The notes under the pieces were generated by a model, which was not told the DNA's origin, did not search any database, and worked only from the letters and a program-made list of their open reading frames with translations. A program made the translations under genes and the position numbers. A DNA stretch of 64,000 bases. Source: Providencia alcalifaciens DSM 30120. GTDB taxonomy: Bacteria; Pseudomonadota; Gammaproteobacteria; Enterobacterales; Enterobacteriaceae. The number at the start of each line of letters is the position of its first letter. Position 1 is the first letter of the stretch. Where the stretch lies: NCBI RefSeq assembly GCF_000173415.1, contig NZ_ABXW01000046.1:1-64000 (forward strand), in the 5' to 3' direction. Of the stretch, positions 47,321 to 58,507 are shown piece after piece.

Positions 47321-48196
47321 CTAAGCAGTCTCTTTTCCAAGTTTATCTACAACACCAATAAATCGATTTAACACACTTGAATGTGACTTTGATTTATAAA
47401 TGTAACAATCACTTTTATCCAAAATCCCGTTTAGTGACACATAAATCAGTGATCTGTCGATCAATTCATCCTCAGGATAGTGGTCAATGATTCCAAGAAA
47501 ATCCCCATCTTGAATAAAACTTTGGCAACATCCAATATTGTCCATCTGTCGGATACTGGATTTACTTTCAGCAGTCTCAACTTTTGCCAACAAATCACTC
47601 ATTAGTGAGCTCTTGTAAAATGACGGATCGCATAACCAAGTACTTTGTTGAAGCAATACCACTACGTCATGATTGAATTTTTCATATAACTCTTTTCTGC
47701 AATAAATACCTAACGGCGCATTCTCTATTTTTTTTTGCAATGAAAATCTTTCACTGATAACTAATTCAGAACTTAAAATTAAAGTATTTCCATCATAGTC
47801 GACAATTTCATCTACCTCATCATAGTTAAATCTTAATATATTAACCTGAACATTATTTTTATGTGCGGCTTGATACAAATTAATTAAATGATTTTCCTTC
47901 CCCCAGTCATAATAAATATTGGCTTCATTAACGATGTAACCAGAAAAGTGTTTCTTTGTTATTTCTTTTTCCTGTAGGTAAAGATCTCTGAGATCATTAT
48001 AAAGTTCTTGGCCATCCTTAGTTAATGTCATTCCAAATTTTTCTCTTTTAAAAAGCCGTTTACCCAAACTCGTTTCAAAGTCTTTTATGGATTTTGCGAT
48101 GGGGGGTGTCGTGCGGTTCATCACCCTTGCAGCCTTGCTTAGCGAGCCATTCTCAACAACTGCCATAAACGCCTCTAATTTTCTTGAAAAGAACAT
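47321..48196 (-). CDS. LysR family transcriptional regulator
   Basis: A 291-aa LysR-type regulator. The N-terminal winged helix-turn-helix is clear (KLEAFMAVVENGSLSKAARV, RTTPPIAKSIKDFE, LGKRLFKRE). The effector domain (from about residue 90) is divergent and I cannot infer a ligand. The gene is AT-rich and its stop lies one base beyond the tRNA-Tyr 3' end. No structural gene is divergent from it nearby, so its target is unknown. The tRNA junction is a common insertion point, which suggests acquisition. Confidence 0.88.
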   Translation of the reverse strand: MFFSRKLEAFMAVVENGSLSKAARVMNRTTPPIAKSIKDFETSLGKRLFKREKFGMTLTKDGQELYNDLRDLYLQEKEITKKHFSGYIVNEANIYYDWGKENHLINLYQAAHKNNVQVNILRFNYDEVDEIVDYDGNTLILSSELVISERFSLQKKIENAPLGIYCRKELYEKFNHDVVVLLQQSTWLCDPSFYKSSLMSDLLAKVETAESKSSIRQMDNIGCCQSFIQDGDFLGIIDHYPEDELIDRSLIYVSLNGILDKSDCYIYKSKSHSSVLNRFIGVVDKLGKETA

Positions 48197-48652
48197 ATCT
48201 ATGACCCCATTCTATTTATTGAAATGTAAACCAACATAATTATTTTTAAATAACAATATGTTGATTAACCCATAATCTCGAACACCAAATAAAAATTTAA
48301 ATAAATTTTTTCATTTGATGGTTAACAATATTTCATAAAAGTATTTTTATATTTTCCAACATAGCAAAGCAATATATTATACTGTTTCATTTGATTATTT
48401 TTTATTGCCCCACCATTAAATCACATTAAAATATAAATAACCAACTGACTTTAAATGAACTTTTAGGTAGTTAATTATAAAACTAACAAACATTTTTTAA
48501 TTAGCATCTATAGATATATTATTATCAAAAATTAAAATTCACTAATAAATTATGGGCAATTATATAAACAAAAAATATTTAATAGTTACACTATTGTTAG
48601 CTTCTGCTAGAATCTCTTCAATCATATTTAAAGCAATGGGTGATAAGTAACC
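48197..48652. other. AT-rich region between the LysR gene and xthA
   Basis: 456 bases of very AT-rich sequence between two divergent genes, with no ORF or repeat I can support. It must contain both promoters. Confidence 0.55.
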
Positions 48653-49465
48653 ATGAAATTTATTTCGTTCAACATTAATGGTCTAAGAGCACGTCCTCAT
48701 CAACTGGAAGCGATTATCGAAAAGCATCAACCTGAAGTGATCGGGTTACAAGAGACGAAAGTCCATGACGATATGTTCCCTTACGAGGAAGTCAGTAAAT
48801 TAGGCTACCATGTTTATTATCACGGACAAAAAGCCCACTACGGTGTGGCATTACTGTTAAAAAATGAGCCAATCGCTGTCAGAAAAGGCTTCCCTACTGA
48901 CGATGAAGAAGCACAGCGCCGTATTATCATGGCGGATATCCAAACTAATGAAGGTATCCTCACTGTCGTGAATGGCTACTTCCCTCAAGGAGAAAGCCGT
49001 GATCACCCAACCAAATTTCCAGCAAAAGAAAAATTTTACCGTGATCTACAAGATTATGTGACATCAACGCAAACTGCAGATTCTCAACTACTCATCATGG
49101 GTGATATGAATATCAGCCCAACCGATCTAGATATTGGTATTGGCGATGTCAACCGCAAACGCTGGTTAAAGACAGGTAAATGCTCATTCTTACCTGAAGA
49201 GCGTGAATGGTTAGAGAGATTACTGGGTTGGGGGCTTGTAGACACTTACCGTGAACAGCATCCTGATACCACTGACCGTTATTCTTGGTTTGATTATCGC
49301 TCCAAGGGTTTTGATGATAACCGAGGACTGCGTATTGACCTTCTGTTAGCGTCTAAAAAGCTCGCAAGCCGTTGTCGTGCCACTGGTATCGATTACGACA
49401 TTCGTGGAATGGAAAAACCGTCTGACCATGCACCTGTTTGGGCTGAATTTGATCTGACTAAATAA
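48653..49465 (+). CDS. xthA: Exodeoxyribonuclease III
   Basis: AP endonuclease and 3'-5' exonuclease of base-excision repair. Endonuclease/exonuclease/phosphatase fold with the metal-binding [36 protein letters not shown] and the catalytic [10 protein letters not shown] near the end. 270 aa (E. coli 268). Confidence 0.97.
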   Translation: MKFISFNINGLRARPHQLEAIIEKHQPEVIGLQETKVHDDMFPYEEVSKLGYHVYYHGQKAHYGVALLLKNEPIAVRKGFPTDDEEAQRRIIMADIQTNEGILTVVNGYFPQGESRDHPTKFPAKEKFYRDLQDYVTSTQTADSQLLIMGDMNISPTDLDIGIGDVNRKRWLKTGKCSFLPEEREWLERLLGWGLVDTYREQHPDTTDRYSWFDYRSKGFDDNRGLRIDLLLASKKLASRCRATGIDYDIRGMEKPSDHAPVWAEFDLTK

Positions 49466-49482
49466 GCTCGACAAAATTATTC

Positions 49483-49520
49483 GCTTTTAGGACAGCACGA
49501 TTTTGTCCTAAAAGCTTTTT
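49483..49520 (+). terminator. xthA terminator
   Basis: GCTTTTAGGACA (49483-49494) and TGTCCTAAAAGC (49504-49515) form a 12-bp stem with TTTTT directly after it. Confidence 0.9.
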
Positions 49521-49547
49521 ACCTTATGCTTTGCACTTGGCCGTTTT

Positions 49548-49853
49548 TTACATCAGTCCTTGGTGTAAGCTAAAATCGATTAACCATCCCACGAGATAAA
49601 GTGCAGATAAACAGCCTCCCGCTGTCGCCACCTTTCCATGACAAACAAATGGCTGCGCCATAAATTCTACTGATAATGCGCTCAATGCCGCCTCTGCATC
49701 TCGATGAGTTGTGGCTTGTCGTTTGGGTAATAGATTTAACGCATGAAGAATGAATGCCCCTGAACAAATAGAACCTATATGCTGCCTTGATGGTTCCAAA
49801 TTGAACGATGACAAAAAGTTAGGGTTAACAAGCGCTTTTGGAACATCTCCTTG
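49548..49853 (-). pseudogene. Remnant of a DJ-1/PfpI family gene
   Basis: About 100 codons encode a piece of the DJ-1/PfpI (ThiJ, type 1 glutamine amidotransferase-like) fold: GDVPKALVNPNFLSSFN, then the nucleophile elbow IGSICSGAFILHALNLL, then RQATTHRDAEAALSAL and GKVATAGGCLSALYLVGWLI. Family members are around 190-230 aa. Here the N-terminal half is missing: in-frame stops TAG, TAG and TGA lie directly upstream (49854-49862), and the C-terminal part is shortened. There is no convincing start. I read it as decayed, although the catalytic cysteine in SICSG is intact. Confidence 0.65.
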
Positions 49854-49913
49854 TCACTACTAAAACGCTTTTTCAAACTCTTTTAGCGATAAACACGAAT
49901 TGCCTGATAACAC

Positions 49914-51857
49914 TTATTTTGATGAGGCAGATTTATTTGCTTTACTGGCACCAGAGGCTTTTTTCGAGCTCTTTTTCATTCCTTTTGCATTGGGCGGAGG
50001 CGGTAGTTCTCGAAATGCACGAAGATTGGTATATTGTCTCGCTTGCTGAATCAAATTAATCAATGTTTGGCTTAACGGTTGCATAAAATCATCATAGCGC
50101 GTTTGCTTTTCACTGATCTGCGTGAGTCTTGATTCCCAATGAGCAGTCATATCAGGTAGTGTCGCCATATCTGGTAAAACGTGGATCAACGCTCGCCCAG
50201 CGGGAGAAGCATGGATATAGCGCCCTTTTTTAAAGAGAAACTGGCGCTTAAAGAGTAGATCGATAATGCCTGCACGGGTCGCTTCGGTCCCTAAACCATC
50301 GGTTTCACGCAATACTTTTTTTAATGCTTTATCTTGTACAAAACGCGCAATACCTGTCATGGCGGATAATAAGGTTGCATCCGTAAATGGTCGTGGAGGT
50401 TGGGTCTGTCGTTCGACCACTTCCCCTTTTTCGCATAAAAGATCATCGCCTTTCTTCACAATTGGCAATGGCATCCCATCGTTTTCTGCATCACGTTCTT
50501 TGCTGCCTAATACCACGCGCCAACCCGCTTTGGCAAGAAAACGGGCTTTCGCATTGAACTTGCCATTTTCGATATCTAAATCGATAGTACATTTGCGATA
50601 AACCGCATCAGCCATAAATTGAATAATGTACTGACGAGCAATCAGTTGATAAACATTGCTTTCATTTTCAGTTAAACGCACCGCCGCCGTTTTTGCTGTT
50701 GGAATAATCGCATGGTGCGCATCCACTTTTTTGTCATCCCAGCAACGGTTTTTCTTATCGAGTTCAGGTAATTCGAACTCCGTTAATTCGGGTTGGTGTA
50801 CAGCAATTGCATTCAATACGGCATGGCGCCCAGCAAAATGCTCATCAGGCAGATAGCGACTATCTGAACGTGGATATGTGATAAGTTTATGGGTTTCATA
50901 CAGTTTTTGGCAAATATCGAGGACCTCTTGGGCACTCAGTCCATATTTTTTGGCAGCTTCAATTTGTAATGCGGATAAAGAAAACGGTAGCGGCGCAATT
51001 TCAGACTCTTTTTTGTCCTGATATTGCGTGACAATTGCCGGCTTTCCTTCAATACGCGAAATCACATGTTCCGCTAACGGACGGTGGATGAGACGCCCTT
51101 CTTCATCTTGAAAATCGATGCAAGATTCACTCGGCTGCCAAATTGCCACAAAACGCTCATCTTTCGGTGTCACAATATGTGCTTTGACTTCAAAAAAATC
51201 TTTTGGAATAAAGTTTTCTATTTCTTCATCACGTCTAACGACTAAACCTAAGACGGGTGTTTGAACACGTCCAACAGAAAGCACACCTTGATAGCCACCT
51301 CGTTGCCCCAACAACGTATATGCACGGGTCATATTGATCCCATACAGCCAATCAGCACGAGCTCGGGCTAATGCAGAGACGCATAACGGAATAAATTCAC
51401 GGTTTTCACGCAAGCGGTCGATAGCACGCTCAACAGCTTGAGGGTTTAAATCGTTAATTAAGCAACGTTTTACATTTTTACGCTTTTCCGGATCAAGTTT
51501 GAAATAATCCAAGACTTCATCCACCAGCAGCTGCCCTTCTCGATCAGGGTCTCCGGCATGAACAACGACGCTCGCTTGCTTCAAGAGAGCATCGATAGTA
51601 TTTAGTTGCTTGGTTACTGCGGAACGAGGCTTCAACTGCCATTTTTCAGGAATAATGGGCAAGTCTTGCAAATTCCAACGGGCATAGCGCGGATCATAAG
51701 CGTCCGGTTCTGCTTGTTCTAAAAGATGTCCAATGCACCATGTGACCATTTGGTCATCACCACATTGAATAAAGCCATCCCCTTTACGATGGGGTTTTGG
51801 CAGTACATCCGCAATTGCCCGTGCAAGGCTGGGCTTTTCCGCAATAAACAAACGCAT
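49914..51857 (-). CDS. topB: DNA topoisomerase III
   Basis: Type IA topoisomerase that decatenates replication and recombination intermediates. TOPRIM start [20 protein letters not shown], metal site [18 protein letters not shown], active-site tyrosine in [13 protein letters not shown] at about residue 330. A basic Ser/Lys-rich tail ends the protein. 647 aa (E. coli 653). It starts 3 bases after the selD stop, in the ydjA-selD-topB group. Confidence 0.97.
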   Translation of the reverse strand: MRLFIAEKPSLARAIADVLPKPHRKGDGFIQCGDDQMVTWCIGHLLEQAEPDAYDPRYARWNLQDLPIIPEKWQLKPRSAVTKQLNTIDALLKQASVVVHAGDPDREGQLLVDEVLDYFKLDPEKRKNVKRCLINDLNPQAVERAIDRLRENREFIPLCVSALARARADWLYGINMTRAYTLLGQRGGYQGVLSVGRVQTPVLGLVVRRDEEIENFIPKDFFEVKAHIVTPKDERFVAIWQPSESCIDFQDEEGRLIHRPLAEHVISRIEGKPAIVTQYQDKKESEIAPLPFSLSALQIEAAKKYGLSAQEVLDICQKLYETHKLITYPRSDSRYLPDEHFAGRHAVLNAIAVHQPELTEFELPELDKKNRCWDDKKVDAHHAIIPTAKTAAVRLTENESNVYQLIARQYIIQFMADAVYRKCTIDLDIENGKFNAKARFLAKAGWRVVLGSKERDAENDGMPLPIVKKGDDLLCEKGEVVERQTQPPRPFTDATLLSAMTGIARFVQDKALKKVLRETDGLGTEATRAGIIDLLFKRQFLFKKGRYIHASPAGRALIHVLPDMATLPDMTAHWESRLTQISEKQTRYDDFMQPLSQTLINLIQQARQYTNLRAFRELPPPPNAKGMKKSSKKASGASKANKSASSK

Positions 51858-51860
51858 AGA

Positions 51861-52904
51861 TTAATCTATCACTTCAATTAAAGGTACATTGTCCTGTGGG
51901 GGTAATAATTTCCCGATAGACTGTAACAAAACACCTTGCTGCTGTGCAATGTCTTTAATTTTAGTAACTTCCGATGGTTTAATCGCGATGAGCAAACCAC
52001 CTGAGGTTTGAGGATCACACAACAATTTGCGTTGCATGTCGCTCATTGGACCAATCAAGTGACCGTAGCTATCAAAGTTACGTTGAGTACCACCTGGTAC
52101 ACAGCCCGCTTCAATATATTTCTCAACATCCGCTAATTTTGGCACCTGACTGAAGGCAATTTGAGCTCGAACGCCTGAACCTTCACAAATTTCACTTAAA
52201 TGCCCAAGTAAACCAAAACCGGTCACATCCGTCATTGCAGTCACACCGTCTAATGGTGCAACAACCGCGCCGAATTTATTCATCTGACACATAGTTTCCG
52301 CAGCAAGATGCTCATGCTCGGGTGCCAAAGCCCCTTTTTTCTCTGCGGTGGTCAACACGCCAATACCAAGCGGTTTAGTTAAAAACAATTCGCAATCTGC
52401 ACTCGCTGCACTGTTTTTCTTCACATAATCTGTATTTACCACCCCAGTTACCGCCAAACCAAAAATAGGTTCCGGTGCATCAATGGAATGACCGCCAGCT
52501 AATGAAATACCCGCATCAGCACATGCTGCACGCCCACCTTCAATCACGTCACGCGCCACTTCAGGTGGCAATTTTGCAATAGGCCAACCTAGAATGGCAA
52601 TCGCCATAATCGGCTTTCCGCCCATCGCAAAAATATCACTGATCGCATTAGTCGCCGCAATGCGTCCAAATTCAAATGGGTTATCCACGATTGGCATAAA
52701 GAAATCTGTGGTACTGATAATACCAATGCCATTACCTAAGTCATAAACCGCCGCGTCATCTTTGGTTTCATTGCCCACTAATAAATGGGGATCATGGAAT
52801 TTAGCTTGCTCAGTATGCAAAATTTGTTCTAATACTTTAGGTGCGATTTTACATCCACAGCCTGCACCGTGACTGTATTGGGTCAATCTAATTTTTTCTG
52901 TCAT
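51861..52904 (-). CDS. selD: Selenide, water dikinase (selenophosphate synthase)
   Basis: Makes selenophosphate from selenide and ATP for selenocysteine and selenouridine. The catalytic Cys16 and Lys19 lie in SHGAGCGCK; cysteine, not selenocysteine, is encoded. [34 protein letters not shown] and [11 protein letters not shown] are diagnostic. 347 aa, as in E. coli. Between ydjA (11 bases) and topB (3 bases). Confidence 0.97.
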   Translation of the reverse strand: MTEKIRLTQYSHGAGCGCKIAPKVLEQILHTEQAKFHDPHLLVGNETKDDAAVYDLGNGIGIISTTDFFMPIVDNPFEFGRIAATNAISDIFAMGGKPIMAIAILGWPIAKLPPEVARDVIEGGRAACADAGISLAGGHSIDAPEPIFGLAVTGVVNTDYVKKNSAASADCELFLTKPLGIGVLTTAEKKGALAPEHEHLAAETMCQMNKFGAVVAPLDGVTAMTDVTGFGLLGHLSEICEGSGVRAQIAFSQVPKLADVEKYIEAGCVPGGTQRNFDSYGHLIGPMSDMQRKLLCDPQTSGGLLIAIKPSEVTKIKDIAQQQGVLLQSIGKLLPPQDNVPLIEVID

Positions 52905-52915
52905 TGTCTATCTCT

Positions 52916-53467
52916 TTAGAAATATGTCACAAAACCTGTCATATCAGGTTGCTGAGCTTTTGCAGGTGCCTTTAATTCTGGCGTTCCCAAGTAAAGAAAG
53001 CCGACAATATGGTCATTCTCTTCACAGCCTAACCCTTCCCGCACAATCGCATCTTCTGTCCATGAACCTGAACGCCAGATACCGCCAAACCCTTGTGCTA
53101 ACGCCGCCATCTGCATTGCTTGAACCGTACAGCTTGCTGCAACAATTTGTTCCCACTGAGGGACTTTTGGGTGATCTTTTACTTTTGCAATGACAGTAAT
53201 GATAAGAGGTGCACGAAATGGTGCATTGCGCGCTTTTTCTTCCACTTCTGCCCCAAGTTTACCTTCCACTGCGGCTTTTTCGAGCAACTGACTAAAGCGG
53301 GTAATTCCTTCATCTTGCATCACAACAAAATGCCATGGCTTTAACGCGCCATGATCCGGTGCTCTCATCCCAGCGGCAAGAATATTTTCGAGTTGTTCGC
53401 CTTGCGGCGCAGGTGAGGTTAAACGTGAAGCTGAACGACGGTTCAACAAAAGGGTTAATGCATCCAT
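52916..53467 (-). CDS. ydjA: NAD(P)H nitroreductase YdjA
   Basis: Small FMN-dependent nitroreductase-fold enzyme of 183 aa, as in E. coli. [16 protein letters not shown] near the start, [18 protein letters not shown] and [19 protein letters not shown] are conserved. Physiological substrate unknown. GGAG lies before the start. First gene of the ydjA-selD-topB group. Confidence 0.94.
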   Translation of the reverse strand: MDALTLLLNRRSASRLTSPAPQGEQLENILAAGMRAPDHGALKPWHFVVMQDEGITRFSQLLEKAAVEGKLGAEVEEKARNAPFRAPLIITVIAKVKDHPKVPQWEQIVAASCTVQAMQMAALAQGFGGIWRSGSWTEDAIVREGLGCEENDHIVGFLYLGTPELKAPAKAQQPDMTGFVTYF

Positions 53468-53730
53468 ATTGATCTCCGATTAAGAGTAAGCTGATGTAGT
53501 GCACAGCAAAATAGAAATACCATCAGGCTATTGTACAATGCTCGCAATGGTTTTGTTATGAATAATCCTGTATTACATTATTTGGTATCTGTCATCGTTT
53601 GATACTGTATAGGATTAAATCTATTGATTAATCTATCTATTAATCAACCATCAAATAAATGATATTCTAAATCATTCGCGTGCCATTTTATGCCGCCAAC
53701 CTTGATTGATATCCTCACACTGGAGAAAAA

Positions 53731-55584
53731 ATGCGACAACTCTGGGATATTTTCGCCACAGTCTTTAAGTTTAGCTGGCGAATCATTAATTTCATTCGAC
53801 AATTTATTTTCAACGCAATTTTCTTCGTGTTGTTATTTTTAGTGATCGGCGCCTATTCTCTATTGCAAACGGACAGTAAGCCAGAGAAAAACTATTTTGG
53901 TGCACTGGTCGTTGATCTTCAAGGTATCGTTGTTGACCAAGTTTCATCGCCTGATCCTTTTGGTCGTATGAGTCGTGAATTATTAGGTAGCTCTAATAAC
54001 CTCATGCAAGAAAACTCGCTGTTTGATATCGTCGACACTATTCGTACTGCTGCCAATGATGATCGCATTACAGGATTAATATTGCGTTTAGATAATTTAG
54101 TCAGCGCAGATCAACCCTCTATGGCATACATTGGTAAAGCCATTGAAGAATTTAAAGCCTCTGGAAAATCCGTCTATGCCATGGGCGACAGCTACACCCA
54201 AGCTCAATATTATTTAGCAAGCTTCGCCGATGAAATTTACCTTGCACCTCATGGTACAGTGGGCATTTACGGTTTCTCAACCGATACACTGTATTACAAG
54301 TCGTTATTAGAAAAACTGAAAGTCAGTAGCCATATCTTCCGTGTCGGTACCTATAAATCTGCGGTAGAGCCGATGATGCGCGATAATATGTCCCCTGAAG
54401 CCCGAGAAGCAAACCTGCTCTGGCTAACCACTCTATGGGATAATTATTTAGGATCAATCGCACAAAACCGCAAAACCCAGGCAGAACACATTTTCCCGGG
54501 TGCCGATAAGCTAATTGCCCAACTCCGCCTCGTGAAAGGTGATACCGCACAGTATGCCTTACAACAAAAATTGGTGGATAAGATCTACACCCGAGAGCAA
54601 GCTGAGAACGTGTTCTCCAACCAATTTGGTTGGAATAAAGACGATAAAACGTTCAATGGTATCAGCATTTATGATTATTCCACCCAAATCGCCGATACCA
54701 GCAACAGCGAAGGTAATATCGCAGTGATTGTGGTACAAGGTGCCATCATGGATGGACCACAAACACCCGGTATTGCTGGTGGAGAAACCCTTGCTGCCCA
54801 AATTCGTGATGCGCGATTAAACGACAATATCAAAGCTATCGTATTACGGGTCAATAGCCCAGGAGGAAGCGTCAGCGCCTCTGACTTAATTCGTAATGAA
54901 TTAGCCGCAGCCCGTGCGGCGAAAAAACCTGTTGTGGTTTCTATGGGGGGTATGGCTGCATCCGGCGGTTATTGGATCTCAACGCCTGCGGACTACATTA
55001 TTGCCAGCCCAAGCACACTAACAGGCTCCATTGGTATTTTTGGCGTGATCAACACCTTTGAGAATTCACTCGAATCTATCGGTGTTTACACCGATGGCGT
55101 CTCAACTTCACCATTGGCGGGCGTTTCAGTCACTAAAGGGATCAGCCCACAATTTGCTGATATGATGCAAATTACTATCGAAAACGGCTATCAAACCTTC
55201 ATCGGCTTAGTCGCTCAATCACGCCATAAAACGCCAGAAGAGATAGATAAAATTGCTCAAGGTCGCGTTTGGATTGGGAAAGACGCACTAAAAATAGGTT
55301 TAGTTGACCAATTAGGTGATTTTGATGATGCTGTCGCAAAAGCAGCTGAACTAGCGCAAGTGAAATCAGTTGAATTGGATTGGATGCAGCCTGAACTCTC
55401 CTTTATGGATCAATTAATCCTTGAAGTGACTAACAATGTTCAAGTCATGATGCCTGACGCATTGCAAGCTTTCCTACCGCCAGCCGCGGTGACGGATATC
55501 CGCCGCCAAGCACAGTTTTTCTTGAAAATGAATGATCCGCAAAATCGTTATGCTTTTTGTTTAAACTGCGCGGAAATTAACTAA
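53731..55584 (+). CDS. sppA: Signal peptide peptidase SppA (protease IV)
   Basis: Inner-membrane S49 peptidase that degrades cleaved signal peptides. One N-terminal membrane helix (FIFNAIFFVLLFLVIGAYSL) is followed by two tandem S49 domains. The catalytic lysine is in FRVGTYKSAVEPM in the first domain, and the serine in GGMAASGGYWIS in the second. 617 aa, like E. coli (618). It is the full-length relative of the disrupted sohB. Confidence 0.96.
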   Translation: MRQLWDIFATVFKFSWRIINFIRQFIFNAIFFVLLFLVIGAYSLLQTDSKPEKNYFGALVVDLQGIVVDQVSSPDPFGRMSRELLGSSNNLMQENSLFDIVDTIRTAANDDRITGLILRLDNLVSADQPSMAYIGKAIEEFKASGKSVYAMGDSYTQAQYYLASFADEIYLAPHGTVGIYGFSTDTLYYKSLLEKLKVSSHIFRVGTYKSAVEPMMRDNMSPEAREANLLWLTTLWDNYLGSIAQNRKTQAEHIFPGADKLIAQLRLVKGDTAQYALQQKLVDKIYTREQAENVFSNQFGWNKDDKTFNGISIYDYSTQIADTSNSEGNIAVIVVQGAIMDGPQTPGIAGGETLAAQIRDARLNDNIKAIVLRVNSPGGSVSASDLIRNELAAARAAKKPVVVSMGGMAASGGYWISTPADYIIASPSTLTGSIGIFGVINTFENSLESIGVYTDGVSTSPLAGVSVTKGISPQFADMMQITIENGYQTFIGLVAQSRHKTPEEIDKIAQGRVWIGKDALKIGLVDQLGDFDDAVAKAAELAQVKSVELDWMQPELSFMDQLILEVTNNVQVMMPDALQAFLPPAAVTDIRRQAQFFLKMNDPQNRYAFCLNCAEIN

Positions 55585-55591
55585 CTGTCGC

Positions 55592-55616
55592 CCCCTCTAT
55601 GGTCATCATAGAGGGG
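55592..55616. other. Hairpin after sppA
   Basis: CCCCTCTATG (55592-55601) and CATAGAGGGG (55607-55616) form a 10-bp stem 7 bases past the sppA stop, without a T run. It may protect or end the message. Confidence 0.6.
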
Positions 55617-55776
55617 ATACCTTAAAGGGAAAATACCTAGCGTAAAGCGTTCTTGCCATCACAACAATCTGCAATATATTGTTTTATCCATAGATTATCT
55701 CCGGCAAATAAGCCAAAATCCTTATAATCCAAATTATTCACACACAGAACTTCATCTGTCATCGTCAGGTAACAAA

Positions 55777-56796
55777 ATGCAGAAGAAATCGATTTATGTC
55801 GTTTATACGGGTGGCACCATCGGTATGCGCCACTCTCCGCAAGGTTATATTCCCGTTTCAGGTCACTTACAAGCCCAGCTAGCGCAAATGCCCGAATTCC
55901 ATCGCCCTGAAATGCCAACATTTACGATTCGGGAGCATCAACCATTAATCGACTCTTCGGACATCACACCCGAAGACTGGCAGAATATCGCCGATGACAT
56001 CAGCGAAAATTATGATAAATATGATGGGTTTGTGATTCTACATGGTACGGATACCATGGCATTTACCGCCTCTGCGCTTTCATTCATGTTCGAAAATCTT
56101 AAGAAACCGATCATAGTGACAGGGTCACAGATTCCACTCGAAGCACTACGTTCCGACGGGCAAACCAATCTACTCAATGCACTTTATTTAGCGGCAAACT
56201 ATCCTATTAATGAAGTCGGTTTATTCTTCAATAATAAATTGTATCGCGGTAACCGCACCGTAAAAGCACATGCTGATGGTTTTGAAGCGTTTACATCACC
56301 AAACTGTTCACCTTTGATGGAAGCAGGGATCCACATCCGTACCTTCAATACTTGCCCTGCTCCAATTGGTATTGGTGAACTCAAAACTCATCGTATTACT
56401 CCACAGCCGATAGGTGTTGTCACATTATATCCAGGGTTATCGATTGAAATCGTACGTAACATTCTTCAACAACCTGTAAAAGCGCTTATTTTACGTTCTT
56501 ATGGTGTTGGCAATGCACCGCAACAACCTGAACTCTTGCGGATCCTTCGTGAAGCGACGTCACGCGGCATTATTGTGGTTAATCTCACTCAATGTATTTC
56601 AGGTCGCGTGAATATGGAAGGTTATGCTACCGGACATGCGTTAGCAGAATCTGGAGTGATTAGTGGTTTTGATATGACTTTTGAAGCCGCATTGAGTAAA
56701 TTACATTATTTACTAAGCCAAGATTATACCACTGAGCTTATTCGCGAATTAATGCAAAATAACTTGCGTGGAGAGTTAAGCTACGCCGATGAGTAA
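55777..56796 (+). CDS. ansA: Cytoplasmic L-asparaginase I
   Basis: Hydrolyses asparagine to aspartate and ammonia. Catalytic threonines lie in YVVYTGGTIGM and FVILHGTDTMAFTASAL. TGSQIPLEALRSDGQTNLLN and YGVGNAPQQPELL are typical of the type I enzyme, and there is no signal peptide. 339 aa (E. coli 338). pncA follows by 20 bases, as in E. coli. Confidence 0.97.
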   Translation: MQKKSIYVVYTGGTIGMRHSPQGYIPVSGHLQAQLAQMPEFHRPEMPTFTIREHQPLIDSSDITPEDWQNIADDISENYDKYDGFVILHGTDTMAFTASALSFMFENLKKPIIVTGSQIPLEALRSDGQTNLLNALYLAANYPINEVGLFFNNKLYRGNRTVKAHADGFEAFTSPNCSPLMEAGIHIRTFNTCPAPIGIGELKTHRITPQPIGVVTLYPGLSIEIVRNILQQPVKALILRSYGVGNAPQQPELLRILREATSRGIIVVNLTQCISGRVNMEGYATGHALAESGVISGFDMTFEAALSKLHYLLSQDYTTELIRELMQNNLRGELSYADE

Positions 56797-56816
56797 GCCA
56801 TAACCTACTGAGAGAA

Positions 56817-57440
56817 ATGATGAAATCAGCGTTACTGTTAGTCGATTTACAAAATGATTTTTGCACTGGTGGTGCACTTGCGGTTCAACAAAGTGAACAG
56901 GTCATTGAAACAGCAAATCGTATGATTGATACTTGCCAAGCGCAAGGAACGACGGTGATCGCCAGCCAAGATTGGCATCCTGAAGATCATCTGAGTTTTG
57001 CCGTTAACTCAGGGCACCCTGTCGGCACACTGGGTGAATTAAATGGATTACCGCAAGTTTGGTGGCCTGAACACTGCATACAAGGTTCTCATGGCGCTGA
57101 TTTTCATGCTCAACTTAATATCCACGCTATCCAAAAAGTCTTCACTAAAGGCGAAAACCCACAAGTGGATAGTTACAGTGCTTTTTTCGATAACGACCGT
57201 ATCAGTCAAACGGAGCTGCATCCATGGCTCCAACAACAGGGAATTCGCCATTTAACCGTTATGGGAATTGCGACCGATTATTGCGTTAAATTTACGGTGT
57301 TAGATGCACTGAAATTAGGCTACTGCGTGGATGTTTTAGTTGACGGTTGTCGTGGTGTGAATTTAGCCCCAGAAGATAGTGAACTCGCCTTAGCAGAAAT
57401 GCAAAATGCGGGCGCCAAGTTGATGAGCTTATCATTTTAA
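56817..57440 (+). CDS. pncA: Nicotinamidase
   Basis: Converts nicotinamide to nicotinate in NAD salvage. Catalytic triad: Asp in LLLVDLQNDFCTGGAL, Lys in KVFTKGENP, Cys in GIATDYCVKFTVLDA. The metal site is in SQDWHPEDHLSF. 207 aa. There are two adjacent ATGs (56817 and 56820). In an operon with ansA. Confidence 0.96.
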   Translation: MMKSALLLVDLQNDFCTGGALAVQQSEQVIETANRMIDTCQAQGTTVIASQDWHPEDHLSFAVNSGHPVGTLGELNGLPQVWWPEHCIQGSHGADFHAQLNIHAIQKVFTKGENPQVDSYSAFFDNDRISQTELHPWLQQQGIRHLTVMGIATDYCVKFTVLDALKLGYCVDVLVDGCRGVNLAPEDSELALAEMQNAGAKLMSLSF

Positions 57441-57475
57441 GCTTAAGCCGTTTTATCGTTGTCATTCTCAATTAC

Positions 57476-57497
57476 CGCCCCATCCATTCATGGGGCG
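57476..57497. terminator. Hairpin between pncA and yeaC
   Basis: CGCCCCAT (57476-57483) and ATGGGGCG (57490-57497) form a GC-rich stem between two convergent genes. T-rich sequence is weak on both sides. Confidence 0.55.
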
Positions 57498-57508
57498 ATA
57501 TTATATGC

Positions 57509-57799
57509 TTAGTCGTTTTCTTGCGGTTTCAACGTTGCTAATCTATCCCCTTGAAACAGGGATTTTAATTCTTGCTTACTCTTCATTGTAATTTGACCAT
57601 CTGTGCCAACAGTCATATGTTCCGCATCATGATTATGGCGAGATTGCCATAACATGACCATCTGCAATGTGTTTTCTTTCTGCTCAGGTGTCAACGGTAC
57701 GCCATCAGGCCATTTACCTAATTCGACAGCCGTCACTAAGCGCTGATAAATTTCAGGGGTCATCACAGACAGTAGTTGTTCTATTTGTTGTGTATCCAT
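57509..57799 (-). CDS. yeaC: YeaC family protein (DUF1315)
   Basis: A small protein of 96 aa from the chosen start. MTPEIYQRLVTAVELGKWPDG, PLTPEQKENTLQMVMLWQSR and ITMKSKQELKSLF match E. coli YeaC. Function unknown. ATG 57799 (MDTQQIEQLLSV) is close to the E. coli start. The frame opens eight codons earlier at 57823, which remains possible. The order yeaC, msrB, gapA is conserved. Confidence 0.88.
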   Translation of the reverse strand: MDTQQIEQLLSVMTPEIYQRLVTAVELGKWPDGVPLTPEQKENTLQMVMLWQSRHNHDAEHMTVGTDGQITMKSKQELKSLFQGDRLATLKPQEND

Positions 57800-57922
57800 T
57801 TCTACGCTCACGTTACGCCTCATAAAACGAATAAAGTGATAATGAAGATTATTTTAATTATATCTATTTAGCTGAATCGTTACTTCCGAGTGACAACTCG
57901 TGCTTCAGCAAGCTTCAGCAAC

Positions 57923-58336
57923 CTACCCAACGGTCTTTTCGCCCGTTTTGTCATCTGTAAAGCTCAGTGATGCTGAATTAATGCAGTAACGCTGCCCAGT
58001 GGGTTGAGGTCCATCAGGAAATACATGGCCAAGGTGAGCGTTACAATGACCACAACGCACTTCAATACGATGCATTCCGTGGGAGAAATCTTCGATAAAT
58101 TTTATCAAACTTTCATCTATCGGTTGAAAGAAGCTCGGCCAACCACAGCCAGCATCAAATTTTGTCTCAGAAAGGAATAAAGGTGTGCCACAACAGAGAC
58201 ATTCATACACGCCATCTTTACGGTTATGCAATAATTGACCACTAAATGGCGGCTCTGTACCAGCTTCCTGCGTCACATACAGTTGGACTTGGTTAAGCTT
58301 TGACAAATCAATAGTTTGCTTATCTTTATTCGACAT
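57923..58336 (-). CDS. msrB: Peptide-methionine (R)-S-oxide reductase
   Basis: Repairs methionine-R-sulfoxide in proteins. Two CxxC zinc pairs are in ECLCCGTP and VRCGHCNAH, and the catalytic cysteine in [22 protein letters not shown] is also conserved. 137 aa, as in E. coli. Divergent from gapA. Confidence 0.97.
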   Translation of the reverse strand: MSNKDKQTIDLSKLNQVQLYVTQEAGTEPPFSGQLLHNRKDGVYECLCCGTPLFLSETKFDAGCGWPSFFQPIDESLIKFIEDFSHGMHRIEVRCGHCNAHLGHVFPDGPQPTGQRYCINSASLSFTDDKTGEKTVG

Positions 58337-58467
58337 CGATTACCTACTCTTTTTCAAAAAGGCGCTTGCTGAAGTCAGCATGCCCCTATTTCAAGCAACA
58401 AAAACTTAACAACGTTCAGTGAAAAACTATTCTAGACTATTAAGGTTAGAACTTTACGGTTTGATTT

Positions 58468-58483
58468 GTGATGAGTCTCACAT
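58468..58483. promoter_or_regulatory. Perfect CRP consensus site upstream of gapA
   Basis: TGTGA-TGAGTC-TCACA matches all ten consensus bases. A class II arrangement (centre at -41.5) would put the start near 58517, with TATGCT (58507-58512) as its -10. Confidence 0.8.
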
Positions 58484-58507
58484 ATATCACTGAAGGATGG
58501 TTTCATT

